From Betaproteobacteria bacterium (GTDB taxonomy: Bacteria; Pseudomonadota; Gammaproteobacteria; Burkholderiales; Sulfuricellaceae), in assembly GCA_021373185.1 (NCBI GenBank), contig JAJFTF010000036.1, positions 21,146-85,145 of the forward strand: a DNA stretch of 64,000 nt, in the 5' to 3' direction. Every line of letters begins with the position of its first letter. Position 1 is the stretch's first letter. A program made the position numbers and the translations under genes. The notes below the pieces were generated by a model. The model saw nothing but the letters and a program-made list of their open reading frames with translations, made no database searches and was not told the origin of the DNA. Positions 26,801-37,031 of the stretch are shown piece by piece.

Positions 26801-26911
26801 CACGGCAACGGGAAACAGGCAGATCAGGGCGATGGCTAGCGGTGTGGGTCGAACATCGTGGAGAAGCGCAGCTAAACAACGAGTTGGCTTTTCACGGAAA
26901 GATTTTTTCAT
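23837..26911 (-). CDS. lptD: LPS-assembly protein LptD with long low-complexity N-terminal extension
   Basis: 1024 aa. The outer-membrane translocon that inserts lipopolysaccharide with LptE. After a signal peptide ending PVAVQA, about 290 residues are Pro/Ala/Glu-rich. The periplasmic jellyroll/OstA part follows (FISAMTIQGHQDAETEAIGE onward), then the beta-barrel (LYTPWMNFSLNDERKSGFLS region and the C-terminal NGVSSIGSNPLDVLRRNI). Typical LptD has about 750-800 residues, so the extension is unusual. It contains an internal duplication: two diverged copies of about 65 residues, and LPPLQIDPGLLPP is repeated as LPPLKVDPGLLPP. Cysteines for the barrel disulfide (YTTCQAG, NAGCWAI) are present. 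Confidence 0.93.
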   Translation of the reverse strand: MKKSFREKPTRCLAALLHDVRPTPLAIALICLFPVAVQAAGLPPLQIDPGLLPPAPPAAKKAAVKPAVENTAAPAPQSPASTHDGATVTAMPQAAASKIPVPLPLEKAQTPDKAVPESKSQIAQPASVTPATAPPPSPAIAPKDEPQQARNIVAAPEPQKSEPLPAEEKTLAPSKAAAESAPQTAQPVAAVPPADNQPAAPIVAPAKTLEGKPQPVRNTLATAEPMIPASKAESKPLNLPPLKVDPGLLPPTAREVPIRQASESKVITGNEPGHLKEAAETSQAVQVAGNEIESAEPLPLKSNQSLTLSPPTGAQPGPIFISAMTIQGHQDAETEAIGEAELRQWGQVVTADRLRYSKPEDELHALGNVRIDQKGDITEGPELKLQMEKKEGFMMQPAFQLNQQVPPGRGDAKILRFEGENQYRLEDARYTTCQAGSDDWFIHAGELEINRTTQVGTARNAYVDFQGVPLLYTPWMNFSLNDERKSGFLSPSFGSTGKGGAEFTLPYYWNIAPEMDATIAPRYMDKRGTMLQTKFRYLGRSYAGEANVEALPSDRLTNTDRSYMTLRHQYTPGNGWAGSLNLERASDDNYFRDLSTQVGATSQANLLRDGSLSYADSNWLFSARSQSFQTLQDPLALIDTPYRRTQMLLNGSKMVNWKGNTLGPGVNLALNSEAVDFTHPTKLNGKRVTLYPSISLPLSQVYGYVTPKIGLHGTHYSFNDNNSTAQPDVSRSLPIFSVDSGLYFERDTDLFGAGYQQTLEPRLYYVRTPFRDQSSIPVFDTGDVGFGLPQIFTENRFAGSDRISDANQATLGLTSRLLDPIGLERLRGTVAQRFYLTLPEVTLPNTSAPTRKYSDLLVSVGGRVTKALAMDSLWQYDPDLHKTSSLALTSRYMPTAGKALYASYRYAPATAIAPVANKQVDTSAQWPLFGRWNGLARWNYSILDKKVLESLGGVEYNAGCWAIRTVVHSFATATTDRTNAIFFQLELNGVSSIGSNPLDVLRRNIYGYTKTTDAPNENPLSEIR

Positions 26912-27046
26912 GTTTTAAATGTAGGGCAACAGCCACAATTTATGCCAAATGGCGAAGATCGTGGCTATGGGTGTATCTCATTATTATTTGAGCCAGTATC
27001 GGTGATAAAATCGCACAAATTCGGTTTTTACGCAATGCGAGATTAC

Positions 27047-28045
27047 ATGGATCGTTCTGAATCACTTGATATTTGGCTAAAAAAGCAATTTCCCGGCGAG
27101 TCTTATGCACTTGCCCCCGCCTCGACCGATGCCAGCTTCCGCCGCTATTTCCGGGTAAGCCTGCCGGATCGTACTCTGATTGTGATGGATGCGCCGCCCG
27201 AGTATGAAGACTGCCGGCCTTTCGTCCATGTGGCCGGCTTGTTGCGCGATGCCGGCGTCAATGTGCCACACGTGCTGGCGCAGGATTTGCAGCAGGGTTT
27301 TCTGCTGCTCACCGATCTCGGTAGTACGACTTACCTGGTTGCGCTGAACGAAAATGAAAGCGCTGCCGGCAGCCTGTATGCCGCCGCCGCCGAAGCGTTG
27401 ATCAGGATGCAGCTCGCCAGCCGCCCGGATGTGCTGCCGGATTATGATGAAACGCTGTTGCTGCGCGAAATGCGGCTGTTCCCCGACTGGTATGTGAGCA
27501 AACACGTCGAAGTGGCGTTGACGAGCAGCCAGACGGAAATGCTGGACCAGGTTTTTGCGCTGATCCTGCGTAACAACCTGGCGCAGCCCAAGGTTTTCGT
27601 GCATCGCGATTACCATTCCCGCAACCTGATGGCGACTGGCGGCGAACCGGGTGTCCTGGATTTTCAGGATGCCGCATACGGGCCGGTGACCTACGACCTG
27701 GCCTCGTTGTTCAAGGATGCCTACATCCACTGGGAAGAAGAGCAGGTGCTGGATTGGGTGATCCGTTACTGGGAAAAAGCCAAAAAAGCCGGCTTGCCGG
27801 TGTCGCCTGACTTCGCCGGGTTTTACCAGGATTTCGAATGGATGGGCGCGCAGCGGCATATCAAAGTGCTGGGAATTTTTGCCCGGCTATTCCATCGCGA
27901 CGACAAAGACGGCTACCTGAAGGACATGCCGCTGGTGATGGCTTACTTGCGCAAGACAGGCGAGCGCTACCGCGAATTGCATCCGCTGCTGAAGCTGCTG
28001 GATGAGTTGGAGAACCGTGCGGTGCAGGTAGGGTTAACGTTTTGA
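27047..28045 (+). CDS. amgK: N-acetylmuramate/N-acetylglucosamine kinase AmgK
   Basis: 332 aa from ATG 27047 (MDRSESLDIWLKKQFPG); ATG 27035 is an alternative. It belongs to the aminoglycoside phosphotransferase fold: the brace HRDYHSRNLM supplies the catalytic Asp and metal-binding Asn, and LDFQDAAYGPVTYDLASLF is the DFQD motif of AmgK. It phosphorylates MurNAc at the anomeric position in cell-wall recycling. murU, the next enzyme, follows after an intergenic hairpin, which supports the call. It is divergent from lptD. Confidence 0.9.
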   Translation: MDRSESLDIWLKKQFPGESYALAPASTDASFRRYFRVSLPDRTLIVMDAPPEYEDCRPFVHVAGLLRDAGVNVPHVLAQDLQQGFLLLTDLGSTTYLVALNENESAAGSLYAAAAEALIRMQLASRPDVLPDYDETLLLREMRLFPDWYVSKHVEVALTSSQTEMLDQVFALILRNNLAQPKVFVHRDYHSRNLMATGGEPGVLDFQDAAYGPVTYDLASLFKDAYIHWEEEQVLDWVIRYWEKAKKAGLPVSPDFAGFYQDFEWMGAQRHIKVLGIFARLFHRDDKDGYLKDMPLVMAYLRKTGERYRELHPLLKLLDELENRAVQVGLTF

Positions 28046-28052
28046 ATTATTC

Positions 28053-30160
<2,108 letters not shown>

Positions 30161-30255
30161 AAGATTTATTCGGCATGATTGCCGCCAGCACCAACATATC
30201 GGCAAAATAAATTGCAGCACGTAATTTTAACTGAGTTTTATAACATTAAGGAAAC

Positions 30256-31002
30256 ATGATGCGTTCTAAATTGTTGGTCTGCCTGTTGTCCTGCTTTTTG
30301 TTTTCTGGCGCGGCACTAGCCGACGCCAAGCCATCGGCAGATGAAATGGCAGTGAAGAAGGCTGTCCAGAAACGGTTTCCCGATATCGACCTGGATAGCC
30401 TGACAAAAACCCGCTACGATGGTCTGTATGAGGCCGTCATGGGCGGCAGCCAGGTGTTTTATACCGACAAGAGCGCCAGCTATATTCTTGTCGGCAACCT
30501 GATCGACGCAAAAACCCAGCGCAACCTGACCGAGGAACGCGTTCGCGAATTGACGCGAGTGAAATTCGATTCACTGCCGCTCGAATCGGCAATCAAACAG
30601 GTGAAGGGCAGCGGTAGCCGCAAGCTGGCGGTATTTTCGGATCCGGATTGCCCGTATTGCAAAAAGCTCGATGCCGAATTGCTCAAGGTCACCGACGTGA
30701 CGATCTATACGTTCTTTTATCCTATCGCCAGCCTTCATCCCCAAGCCGTAGACAAGGTCAAGGCGGTATGGTGCGCGACTGACCGGGTCAAGGCATGGGA
30801 AGATTTGGTTCAGAAAGGAAGCGTGCCGCAGACCGGCACCAAGTGCGATACGACACCATTGGCGAAAGTTGCCGAATTGGGAGCGAAGCTCAAAGTTAAC
30901 GGCACACCGACGATTATTTTTGCCGATGGGTTCCGTGTTCCCGGCATGGTTCCTGCCGCCCAACTGGAGAGACTTCTCAACGGGGAGAGATCGCAACATT
31001 GA
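30256..31002 (+). CDS. dsbC: Thiol:disulfide interchange protein DsbC
   Basis: 248 aa. A signal peptide (MRSKLLVCLLSCFLFSGAAL ending ADA) leads to the dimerisation domain (VKKAVQKRFPDIDLDSLTKT) and the thioredoxin domain with active site C132-P-Y-C135 (FSDPDCPYCKKLDAEL) and cis-Pro TPTIIFADGFRVPG. It isomerises wrong disulfides in the periplasm. The next gene starts at its stop (TTGA overlap). Confidence 0.95.
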   Translation: MMRSKLLVCLLSCFLFSGAALADAKPSADEMAVKKAVQKRFPDIDLDSLTKTRYDGLYEAVMGGSQVFYTDKSASYILVGNLIDAKTQRNLTEERVRELTRVKFDSLPLESAIKQVKGSGSRKLAVFSDPDCPYCKKLDAELLKVTDVTIYTFFYPIASLHPQAVDKVKAVWCATDRVKAWEDLVQKGSVPQTGTKCDTTPLAKVAELGAKLKVNGTPTIIFADGFRVPGMVPAAQLERLLNGERSQH

Positions 31003-31604
31003 AAGATTTCTGGAACCAGCGTTACAGTGGCGACGAATTCTTTTACGGCACCGCGCCTAACGTTTTTCTGACTTTGCAGGCGCATCGGCTCAGGCCAGGG
31101 CAGAGCGTTCTGGCGGTGGCGGACGGCGAAGGGCGCAACGGCGTATGGCTCGCCCGGCAGGGATTGAATGTCACTGCCGTGGATTTTTCGCCGGTGGCGG
31201 TGGAAAAAGCGCGCAGGCTAGCGAATCAAAACGGAGTGGCGGTGCGGCATGAAATCGGCGATCTGTTTGCCCTGGATTGGCCGGAGAGCTGTTTCGATGC
31301 CATTGTGGCCATTTTTATCCAGTTCGTCGGACCGGAGCAGCGCCGCATTCTGCACGGCTTTATGAAAAAAGCGTTAAAACCGGGTGGCCTGCTGATTCTT
31401 CAGGGATATCGGCCCAAGCAATTGGAATACAAAACTGGCGGGCCTTCCAGCGCGGAGAATCTGTATACGGAGGAAACCCTGCGCGAAGAATTTGCCGACA
31501 TGGAAATTTTGCATCTTGCCGAGCATGATGATGAAATTTGCGAAGGCGAAGGCCATTGCGGCAAGTCGGCGCTGGTCGATATGGTGGCGCGAAAAGGAAA
31601 CTGA
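30999..31604 (+). CDS. SAM-dependent methyltransferase
   Basis: 201 aa. Class I methyltransferase: LAVADGEGRNGVWLARQGLN is motif I with the DxExxxG pattern common in the TehB/thiopurine-like group, and AVDFSPVAVEKARRLA follows. The N-terminus MKDFWNQRYSGDEFFYG is typical of this family. TTG is the start codon, overlapping the dsbC stop. The substrate is unknown. Confidence 0.88.
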   Translation: MKDFWNQRYSGDEFFYGTAPNVFLTLQAHRLRPGQSVLAVADGEGRNGVWLARQGLNVTAVDFSPVAVEKARRLANQNGVAVRHEIGDLFALDWPESCFDAIVAIFIQFVGPEQRRILHGFMKKALKPGGLLILQGYRPKQLEYKTGGPSSAENLYTEETLREEFADMEILHLAEHDDEICEGEGHCGKSALVDMVARKGN

Positions 31605-31668
31605 TCTACTATGATGAATATGGAAAGTGTTGATCCCGGCAATAAATAACTTGATCGAAGGAGCTGTT

Positions 31669-32097
31669 ATGAAAATAACCAGAAAAAAGTTGATTGCGGA
31701 ATTGAACAAGGATCTGGAGTGGGAGTACGCCGCAGCAATACAATATGTTCAACATGCAGCGGTAATCAGCGGCGCGGAATACGATTCGATCCAGAAGGAA
31801 CTGATCATTCATTCCCAGGAAGAAATGCAACACGCGGTGATGCTGTCAGATCAAATTGACTTTCTTGGTGGCGTGCCGACTATCGACGTGGAAAAGCGCG
31901 TGACATCCAGCGACAGCCAGGAAATGCTGGAGCAGGATTTGAAGGGCGAGGACAACGCCATCGATCGTTACAAGGAGCGTATTTCTCAAGCGGAAGCGCT
32001 GAAGGAATATGGCTTGCGTCGGGTACTGGAAGATATCCTGATTCAGGAAGAAGAACACAAACGCGACTTGGTGGGCGCCATCAAGAAAAAGAAGTGA
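31669..32097 (+). CDS. Ferritin-like di-iron protein
   Basis: 142 aa, four-helix bundle of bacterioferritin-like type. Iron ligands appear as the Glu in LNKDLEWEYAAAIQYVQHA, the ExxH in HSQEEMQHAVML, and Glu plus EEEH in DILIQEEEHKRDL. It may store iron or protect against peroxide. ATG 31669 has GAAGGAG upstream and is preferred over TTG 31627. No heme-binding Met can be assigned confidently, so it is not clearly a Bfr. Confidence 0.85.
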   Translation: MKITRKKLIAELNKDLEWEYAAAIQYVQHAAVISGAEYDSIQKELIIHSQEEMQHAVMLSDQIDFLGGVPTIDVEKRVTSSDSQEMLEQDLKGEDNAIDRYKERISQAEALKEYGLRRVLEDILIQEEEHKRDLVGAIKKKK

Positions 32098-32123
32098 TGG
32101 GGCCGCTGGTGCCTGGTAAAAAG

Positions 32124-33098
32124 CTATTCGATGCCGAGCGTCAGCGATTTTTCTTCTGCGAAATATTTCTTCATGCGGTAAAGCAGGGTATAGCGGCTGA
32201 TTCCCAAAAGCTTTGCTGCCCGGCTACGATTGCCTCTGGTCTGCTCCAGAGCCTGAAGAATCATATCGCGTTCAGTCTGTTCAAGATTGAGCGGGGCAGT
32301 GGCCGGCGAAGCGATTGCAGCGGTGCGCTGTTCGCCGTGCATGTTGAGCGGTAGGTTGCCCACGCCCAGCGGGCCATGCTGGTGACCGCACAAAATGGTC
32401 AGGCGCTCGCACAGGTTTTTCAGCTCGCGCACGTTACCTGGCCAGGAATAGGTCCTGAGCACTCCAAGTGCAGCCATATCGAAAGAAATGGTTGGCAGGC
32501 CGTGTTGCTGCGCGGCCAACTCAATAAAGTGTGTGATCAGCAGCGCAATATCGCCGGCGCGTTCGCGTAGCGGCGGCACTTCCATCGGCACAACCTGCAA
32601 GCGGTAAAACAGATCGGCACGGAACCGTCCGATTTTCACCATTTTTTCCAAGTCGCAATTGGTCGCGGCAATCACGCGCACATTGGCCTTGATCGGCTGG
32701 TCGTAGCCCAGCGGCAGAATCTCGCCATTTTCAAGGAAGCGCAGCAGTTTGGCCTGCGCCGTCATCGGCAGTTCGCCGATTTCGTCGAGGAACAGCGTGC
32801 CGTTGTGGGCGGCTCGCACCAAGCCGTCACGGTCGACCACCGCGTTGCTGAAAGCGCCACGGCGATGGCCGAACAACTCGGATTCAACCAGATTTTCCGG
32901 CAGATTGGCGCAGTTGACCGCAATGAACGGGCGGCTTGCCAGGGGGCTGTGGGTGTGCAGGAAACGCGCCAGATTTTCCTTGCCGCAGCCCGATTCGCCG
33001 CTGATCAGCACGGTAGCGCGCGTCGCCGCGACCAACTGTGCCGTATTCAGCAGTTGGCGGAAAATGGGGGAGTTGCCGATGAGTGAAAAATGTTCCAT
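32124..33098 (-). CDS. PspF-like sigma-54 transcriptional activator
   Basis: 324 aa. No receiver or sensor domain; it begins directly with the AAA+ domain. Walker A is GESGCGKE, Walker B is LFLDEIGELPM, the arginine finger region RFRADLFYRL follows. The sigma-54 contact loop reads GAFSNA where the family has GAFTGA. The C-terminal Fis-type helix-turn-helix is NRSRAAKLLGISRYTLLYRM. ATG 33098 is preferred to TTG 33125. It is divergent from a TonB receptor gene whose promoter is sigma-54 type and has a large palindrome between, so it is the likely regulator of that gene. Lack of a sensor domain suggests control by expression level or a partner protein. Confidence 0.92.
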   Translation of the reverse strand: MEHFSLIGNSPIFRQLLNTAQLVAATRATVLISGESGCGKENLARFLHTHSPLASRPFIAVNCANLPENLVESELFGHRRGAFSNAVVDRDGLVRAAHNGTLFLDEIGELPMTAQAKLLRFLENGEILPLGYDQPIKANVRVIAATNCDLEKMVKIGRFRADLFYRLQVVPMEVPPLRERAGDIALLITHFIELAAQQHGLPTISFDMAALGVLRTYSWPGNVRELKNLCERLTILCGHQHGPLGVGNLPLNMHGEQRTAAIASPATAPLNLEQTERDMILQALEQTRGNRSRAAKLLGISRYTLLYRMKKYFAEEKSLTLGIE

Positions 33099-33314
33099 GT
33101 GCCTAGTATAAAAACACCTTTTCAATACGTCAACATCCGATTTTGTATTGCGATCTGTAGCTGTAACGGTTTATTCAAAAGGTTCCGGGCGGTAGTGCTG
33201 AAATCAGGATTTTTGGAGGCCAAAAAAACGGCTTCTGGCCAGGAAAGGGCCGCAGGTTTTGTTATTGTTTCATGCCGCATTCATTAGCGTTGGGCGACAT
33301 TATGCCCGATGTTA

Positions 33315-33352
33315 GGTGGGTCATATGGCGCAGATGTGCCATATGACCCACC
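33315..33352. promoter_or_regulatory. Palindrome, probable activator binding site (UAS)
   Basis: Exact 15-nt inverted arms GGTGGGTCATATGGC and GCCATATGACCCACC, loop 8 nt. Its centre lies about 85 bases upstream of the expected start site of the -24/-12 promoter at 33393, the right distance for an enhancer-binding protein. There is no T-tract. The region 33099-33487 (389 bases) holds this palindrome, the promoter and no gene. Confidence 0.75.
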
Positions 33353-33392
33353 CTGACCTGTGTCAACCTATTGTTTTTGTGTTTTTTGATCG

Positions 33393-33408
33393 TGGCACAG
33401 ATTTTGCG
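33393..33408 (+). promoter_or_regulatory. Sigma-54 (-24/-12) promoter
   Basis: TGGCACAGATTTTGC: the GG at 33394-33395 and the GC at 33406-33407 are separated by exactly 10 nt, as the consensus TGGCAC-N5-TTGC requires. It directs transcription of the TonB receptor gene at 33488. Confidence 0.88.
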
Positions 33409-33487
33409 TACCAGATTCACCATTGCCGCATCAGGATAAAAAAATAGCCGATGGTCTTTGGCCATCAAGGCTCAAACAGGGGGAAGA

Positions 33488-35788
33488 ATGGAATTCAGGA
33501 AAACGGTTTTGCCAAAGTTGATCGCAGGGGTGTGGGTCAGCATGGCGGGTTCAGGTTTTTGTGCCGATAATGTTGAAAATGTGGATACCCAATTGCAGGA
33601 AATGGTTGTTACGGGGGCGAACGATAAACCGGTCGTTCCCGCCAATTTGCCGGCAACGACCGAGGGGGTGACGGCGAAGCAAATCGCCGAGAGCATTAAT
33701 GCGCTGACCTCGGCCGAGACGATCAAGTACCTGCCGAGTATCGTGGTCCGTGAACGATTCATCGGCGACCGCAACGGTATCGTTTCGACGCGGACGACAG
33801 GCACCATTTCCAGCGCGCAATCCATCGTCTATGCAGACAGCCTGCTGCTCTCGAATTTCCTTGGCAACAGCTATAGTTACCCACCGCGATGGGGCATGGT
33901 GTCGCCGGAAGAAATCAACCGGGTCGATATTATCTATGGCCCGTTCTCTGCTTTTTACCCCGGCAATTCGATGGGCGGCGTGGTGCAAATGACGACCAGG
34001 ACGCCGGAGAAACTGGAAGCCCACGCGAACCTGAATGTTTTTCAGGAGCGTTTCAAACTGTACGGCACCAACGAAGCTTATGACGGCGCGCACGGCAGCG
34101 CGTCTATCGGCAACAAGATCGGCGACTGGTCGTTCTGGATGAGCGGCGATCATCTGGATACGCACGGGCATCCGATGAGCTTCGGCACTGCCGCCGCCGG
34201 CGGCGCAGGCACTACGCCCGTCACTGGGGCATATAAGGATAAAGATTCGGCGGGCGCGGCACGGATCATTACCGGCGGCTATGGTATCGATCACTCCGTT
34301 CAGGAGAACGGCAAGCTCAAGCTGACTTACGATTTTTCTCCGACTGTACGTGCTACCTACATCCTGGGCGTCTGGCAGGTCAACTCCGATACCAGTGTCG
34401 ACAGTTACCTGAAGGACGCGTCCGGGCGCTCGGTTTACAATGGCGCCGTCAAAATCGACGGGGTTAATTACAATGCGACCAGCTTGAGTCCGAGCCACAG
34501 CGAAAGTGAACATTGGATGCACGGACTTTCGGTGAAATCCAATACCCGCGGAGCGTGGGACTGGGAGGTTGCCGCCAGCATCTACGACTATAAAACGGAT
34601 ATTTCCCGCACGGCAACTTACAGCGGGGTAGATGACGGCACGGGAACCATTCGTAAGGGAGGAACAGCCACCTTCATGGACGGAACCGGCTGGCAAAATC
34701 TCGACTTGCGCGGCGAATGGCGTCCCGATGGCGACCTGAAGAGCAAGCATCAGGTCAGCTTCGGTTATCATATTGATTGTTATGACTTGAATTCCAATAC
34801 GTATACCGTTGCCGTTACCGAAGATTGGCTGACTGGCGTCGTAGGGGCTTTGAAGAGCAATTCGAAAGGGAAGACCGAGACCAACGCGTTGTATCTTCAG
34901 GATGCCTGGCGCTTTGCGCCTGACTGGCAAATGGTCGTAGGCGGTCGCCAGGAATTCTGGAAGGCCTTTGATGGCAGTAACTACAATTCTGCCAACGCCG
35001 ATCCTTACAAGATGCTGAATTATGCCGACCGGACAGACTCGGCTTTTTCGCCCAAGGCTTCACTCTCTTTTCAGGCATCGACCGATTGGGCATTGCGCGG
35101 CTCGCTCGGCAAGGCGGTTCGCTTCCCGACCGTTGCTGAAATGTTCCAGACCATCACTGTTGGCGCTATCAAGACGAACGATCCCAACCTGAAGCCGGAG
35201 CAAGTCGTTTCCGGGGAGCTTACGGCGGAGCGCGCATTGGCAAATGGACTGTGGCGCGTTTCGTTTTTTCAGGAAGACAAACAGGATGCGCTGATTTCGC
35301 AGGTCGATACGGCGAATATATCGAGCGTCCAGAATGTCGACAAGATTCGCACGCGCGGCATTGAAACCGCACTACAGCGAAGCGATCTGTGGATTCGCGG
35401 CTTTGATCTTTCCGGCAGCATCACTTATGCCAATTCGAAGATTCTGGAGGACATCAGGCACCCGGGCTACGTCGGTAAAAATCAGCCGCGCATTCCGGAC
35501 TGGCGGGCAACGGTGGTAGGCACCTACCATGCGTCCGATCGGCTTTCCTACAGTTTGGCGACCCGGTATAGCGGTCGCCAGTATAATCTGCTGGATAATA
35601 GCGACGTTAATTCACTCACTTATGGTGGCGTCAGTGCGTTCTTGGTGGCCGATGCCAAGGTCGTTTACAAGGTCGCGAAACAGTGGAGCGCGTCTCTCGG
35701 CGTGGACAACATCGGCGACTACAAGGCTTACGTCGCTCATCCTTACCCGCAACGCACCGTGTTTGCCAATATGAAGTTCGACTACTGA
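33488..35788 (+). CDS. TonB-dependent receptor
   Basis: 766 aa from ATG 33488 (MEFRKTVLPKLIAG), with GGGGGAAGA just upstream. A signal peptide ends near SGFCA. The TonB-box-like stretch is QEMVVTGA, the plug domain follows (VTAKQIAESINALTSAETIK to SMGGVVQMTTRTP), and the 22-strand barrel ends with FANMKFDY, Tyr as final residue. The ligand is not evident; the co-transcribed metal-type propeller and the copper-type receptor nearby suggest a metal chelate. Confidence 0.9.
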   Translation: MEFRKTVLPKLIAGVWVSMAGSGFCADNVENVDTQLQEMVVTGANDKPVVPANLPATTEGVTAKQIAESINALTSAETIKYLPSIVVRERFIGDRNGIVSTRTTGTISSAQSIVYADSLLLSNFLGNSYSYPPRWGMVSPEEINRVDIIYGPFSAFYPGNSMGGVVQMTTRTPEKLEAHANLNVFQERFKLYGTNEAYDGAHGSASIGNKIGDWSFWMSGDHLDTHGHPMSFGTAAAGGAGTTPVTGAYKDKDSAGAARIITGGYGIDHSVQENGKLKLTYDFSPTVRATYILGVWQVNSDTSVDSYLKDASGRSVYNGAVKIDGVNYNATSLSPSHSESEHWMHGLSVKSNTRGAWDWEVAASIYDYKTDISRTATYSGVDDGTGTIRKGGTATFMDGTGWQNLDLRGEWRPDGDLKSKHQVSFGYHIDCYDLNSNTYTVAVTEDWLTGVVGALKSNSKGKTETNALYLQDAWRFAPDWQMVVGGRQEFWKAFDGSNYNSANADPYKMLNYADRTDSAFSPKASLSFQASTDWALRGSLGKAVRFPTVAEMFQTITVGAIKTNDPNLKPEQVVSGELTAERALANGLWRVSFFQEDKQDALISQVDTANISSVQNVDKIRTRGIETALQRSDLWIRGFDLSGSITYANSKILEDIRHPGYVGKNQPRIPDWRATVVGTYHASDRLSYSLATRYSGRQYNLLDNSDVNSLTYGGVSAFLVADAKVVYKVAKQWSASLGVDNIGDYKAYVAHPYPQRTVFANMKFDY

Positions 35789-35801
35789 TGGGATGGCGGG
35801 A

Positions 35802-37031
35802 ATGAATAAAGTCACGCTCGGCTTGTTTCTTGCCGCAATGAGTTTGGTGGGCATGGCGCAGGCCGCAGACCAACCGGCTCATGCGGGACATAGTGCGCCG
35901 ACCGTACCGCAGGACCGGGAAAAAATGTGGAAGGCGACGCTGGCCAAGCCGTCGCTCGCGGTCTCGGTCGCATTCGACGAGAAGGGGCGATTGTGGCGGG
36001 CGTCGGCGCAGGATGGCCATGTTTGGGTGAACCATTCCGACGATGGCGGCAAAGCCTGGAGCCAACCGGTCAAGGCTAATGCTGAAGCGGAGAGCATTGC
36101 TGCGGATGGCGAAAATCGCCCCAAGATCGTCGCCAGGAATGGGGTTGTCTACATTTCCTACACCCAGGCGCTGGAAAAACCGATGACCGGTCATATTCGT
36201 TTCAGCCGCTCGCTGGATGGCGGGAAGACGTTTTCGCCGCCAATTACGGTCAATGACAATGCGGAAATCATCAGTCATCGTTTCGATGCGCTGGGGGTGA
36301 ATGAACGCGGGCAGGTTTTTCTCGCCTGGCTGGATAAGCGCGATCTCAGTGCTGCCGCCAGGAAAGGCGAGAAATATCGCGGTGTGGGCGTGTACTATGC
36401 GGTGTCCGACGATGGCGGCGCCAGCTTCCAGCCCAACCTCAAGGCCGCCGAGCATTCCTGCGAGTGCTGCCGCGTGGCGATGTCGTTGGATACCGATGGC
36501 ACGCCGGTAATTTTCTGGCGCCATATCTATGGCAAGAACGAACGCGACCATGCCATGTTGCGGTTGGACGGCAAATCGTCGCCGATCCGCGTCAGTTACG
36601 ACCGCTGGGAAGTGGATGCCTGCCCGCACCATGGCGGCGCGCTGTCGATTGCGCCTGATGGCGTTTACCATTTTGTCTGGTTCGACAATGCGCCCGAGCG
36701 GCACGGGCTGTTTTATGCCAGCTCAGCAGATCAGGGCAAAACTTTCTCAGCGCCGAAGTCCTTCGGCAATGACGAGGCACAGGCCGGTCATCCCTATGTG
36801 CTGAGCCTCGGCAAGGCAGTGCATGTCGTGTGGAAGGAGTTCGACGGCCAGAACTCGGTCATCAGGGGAATGTCCTCCAGCGATGGCGGCAAGTCGTGGC
36901 CGCTGCCGCGCCAGATCGCCGCGACTGCCGGCGCTTCCGATCATCCCCTGCTGGTTGCCGACGGCACTCAACCTTATTTATCGTGGAACACTGCCAAGGA
37001 AGGCTTTCGCCTGATCGGAGTGGCGCCATGA
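35802..37031 (+). CDS. Exported beta-propeller (sialidase-like BNR) protein with CECC and CPHH motifs
   Basis: 409 aa. A signal peptide ends MAQAADQ and a His-rich stretch HAGHSAP follows. Several Asp-box repeats (SDDGGKAWS, SLDGGKTFS, SDDGGASFQ, SADQGKTFS, SSDGGKSWP) predict a six-blade propeller like sialidases. Unusual motifs are EHSCECCRV (C220, C222, C223) and VDACPHHGG (C274, H276, H277), which look like metal ligands. Sialidase catalytic residues are not apparent. It follows the TonB receptor gene closely (13 nt) and overlaps the thioredoxin-like gene, so all three form an operon. A role in binding a metal or its chelate is inferred. Confidence 0.8.
   Translation: MNKVTLGLFLAAMSLVGMAQAADQPAHAGHSAPTVPQDREKMWKATLAKPSLAVSVAFDEKGRLWRASAQDGHVWVNHSDDGGKAWSQPVKANAEAESIAADGENRPKIVARNGVVYISYTQALEKPMTGHIRFSRSLDGGKTFSPPITVNDNAEIISHRFDALGVNERGQVFLAWLDKRDLSAAARKGEKYRGVGVYYAVSDDGGASFQPNLKAAEHSCECCRVAMSLDTDGTPVIFWRHIYGKNERDHAMLRLDGKSSPIRVSYDRWEVDACPHHGGALSIAPDGVYHFVWFDNAPERHGLFYASSADQGKTFSAPKSFGNDEAQAGHPYVLSLGKAVHVVWKEFDGQNSVIRGMSSSDGGKSWPLPRQIAATAGASDHPLLVADGTQPYLSWNTAKEGFRLIGVAP

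Noticed and set aside
33551..34930. Open frame of 459 codons on the - strand opposite the TonB receptor
   Set aside because: Shadow of a clearly coding receptor gene; no domain or start signal.
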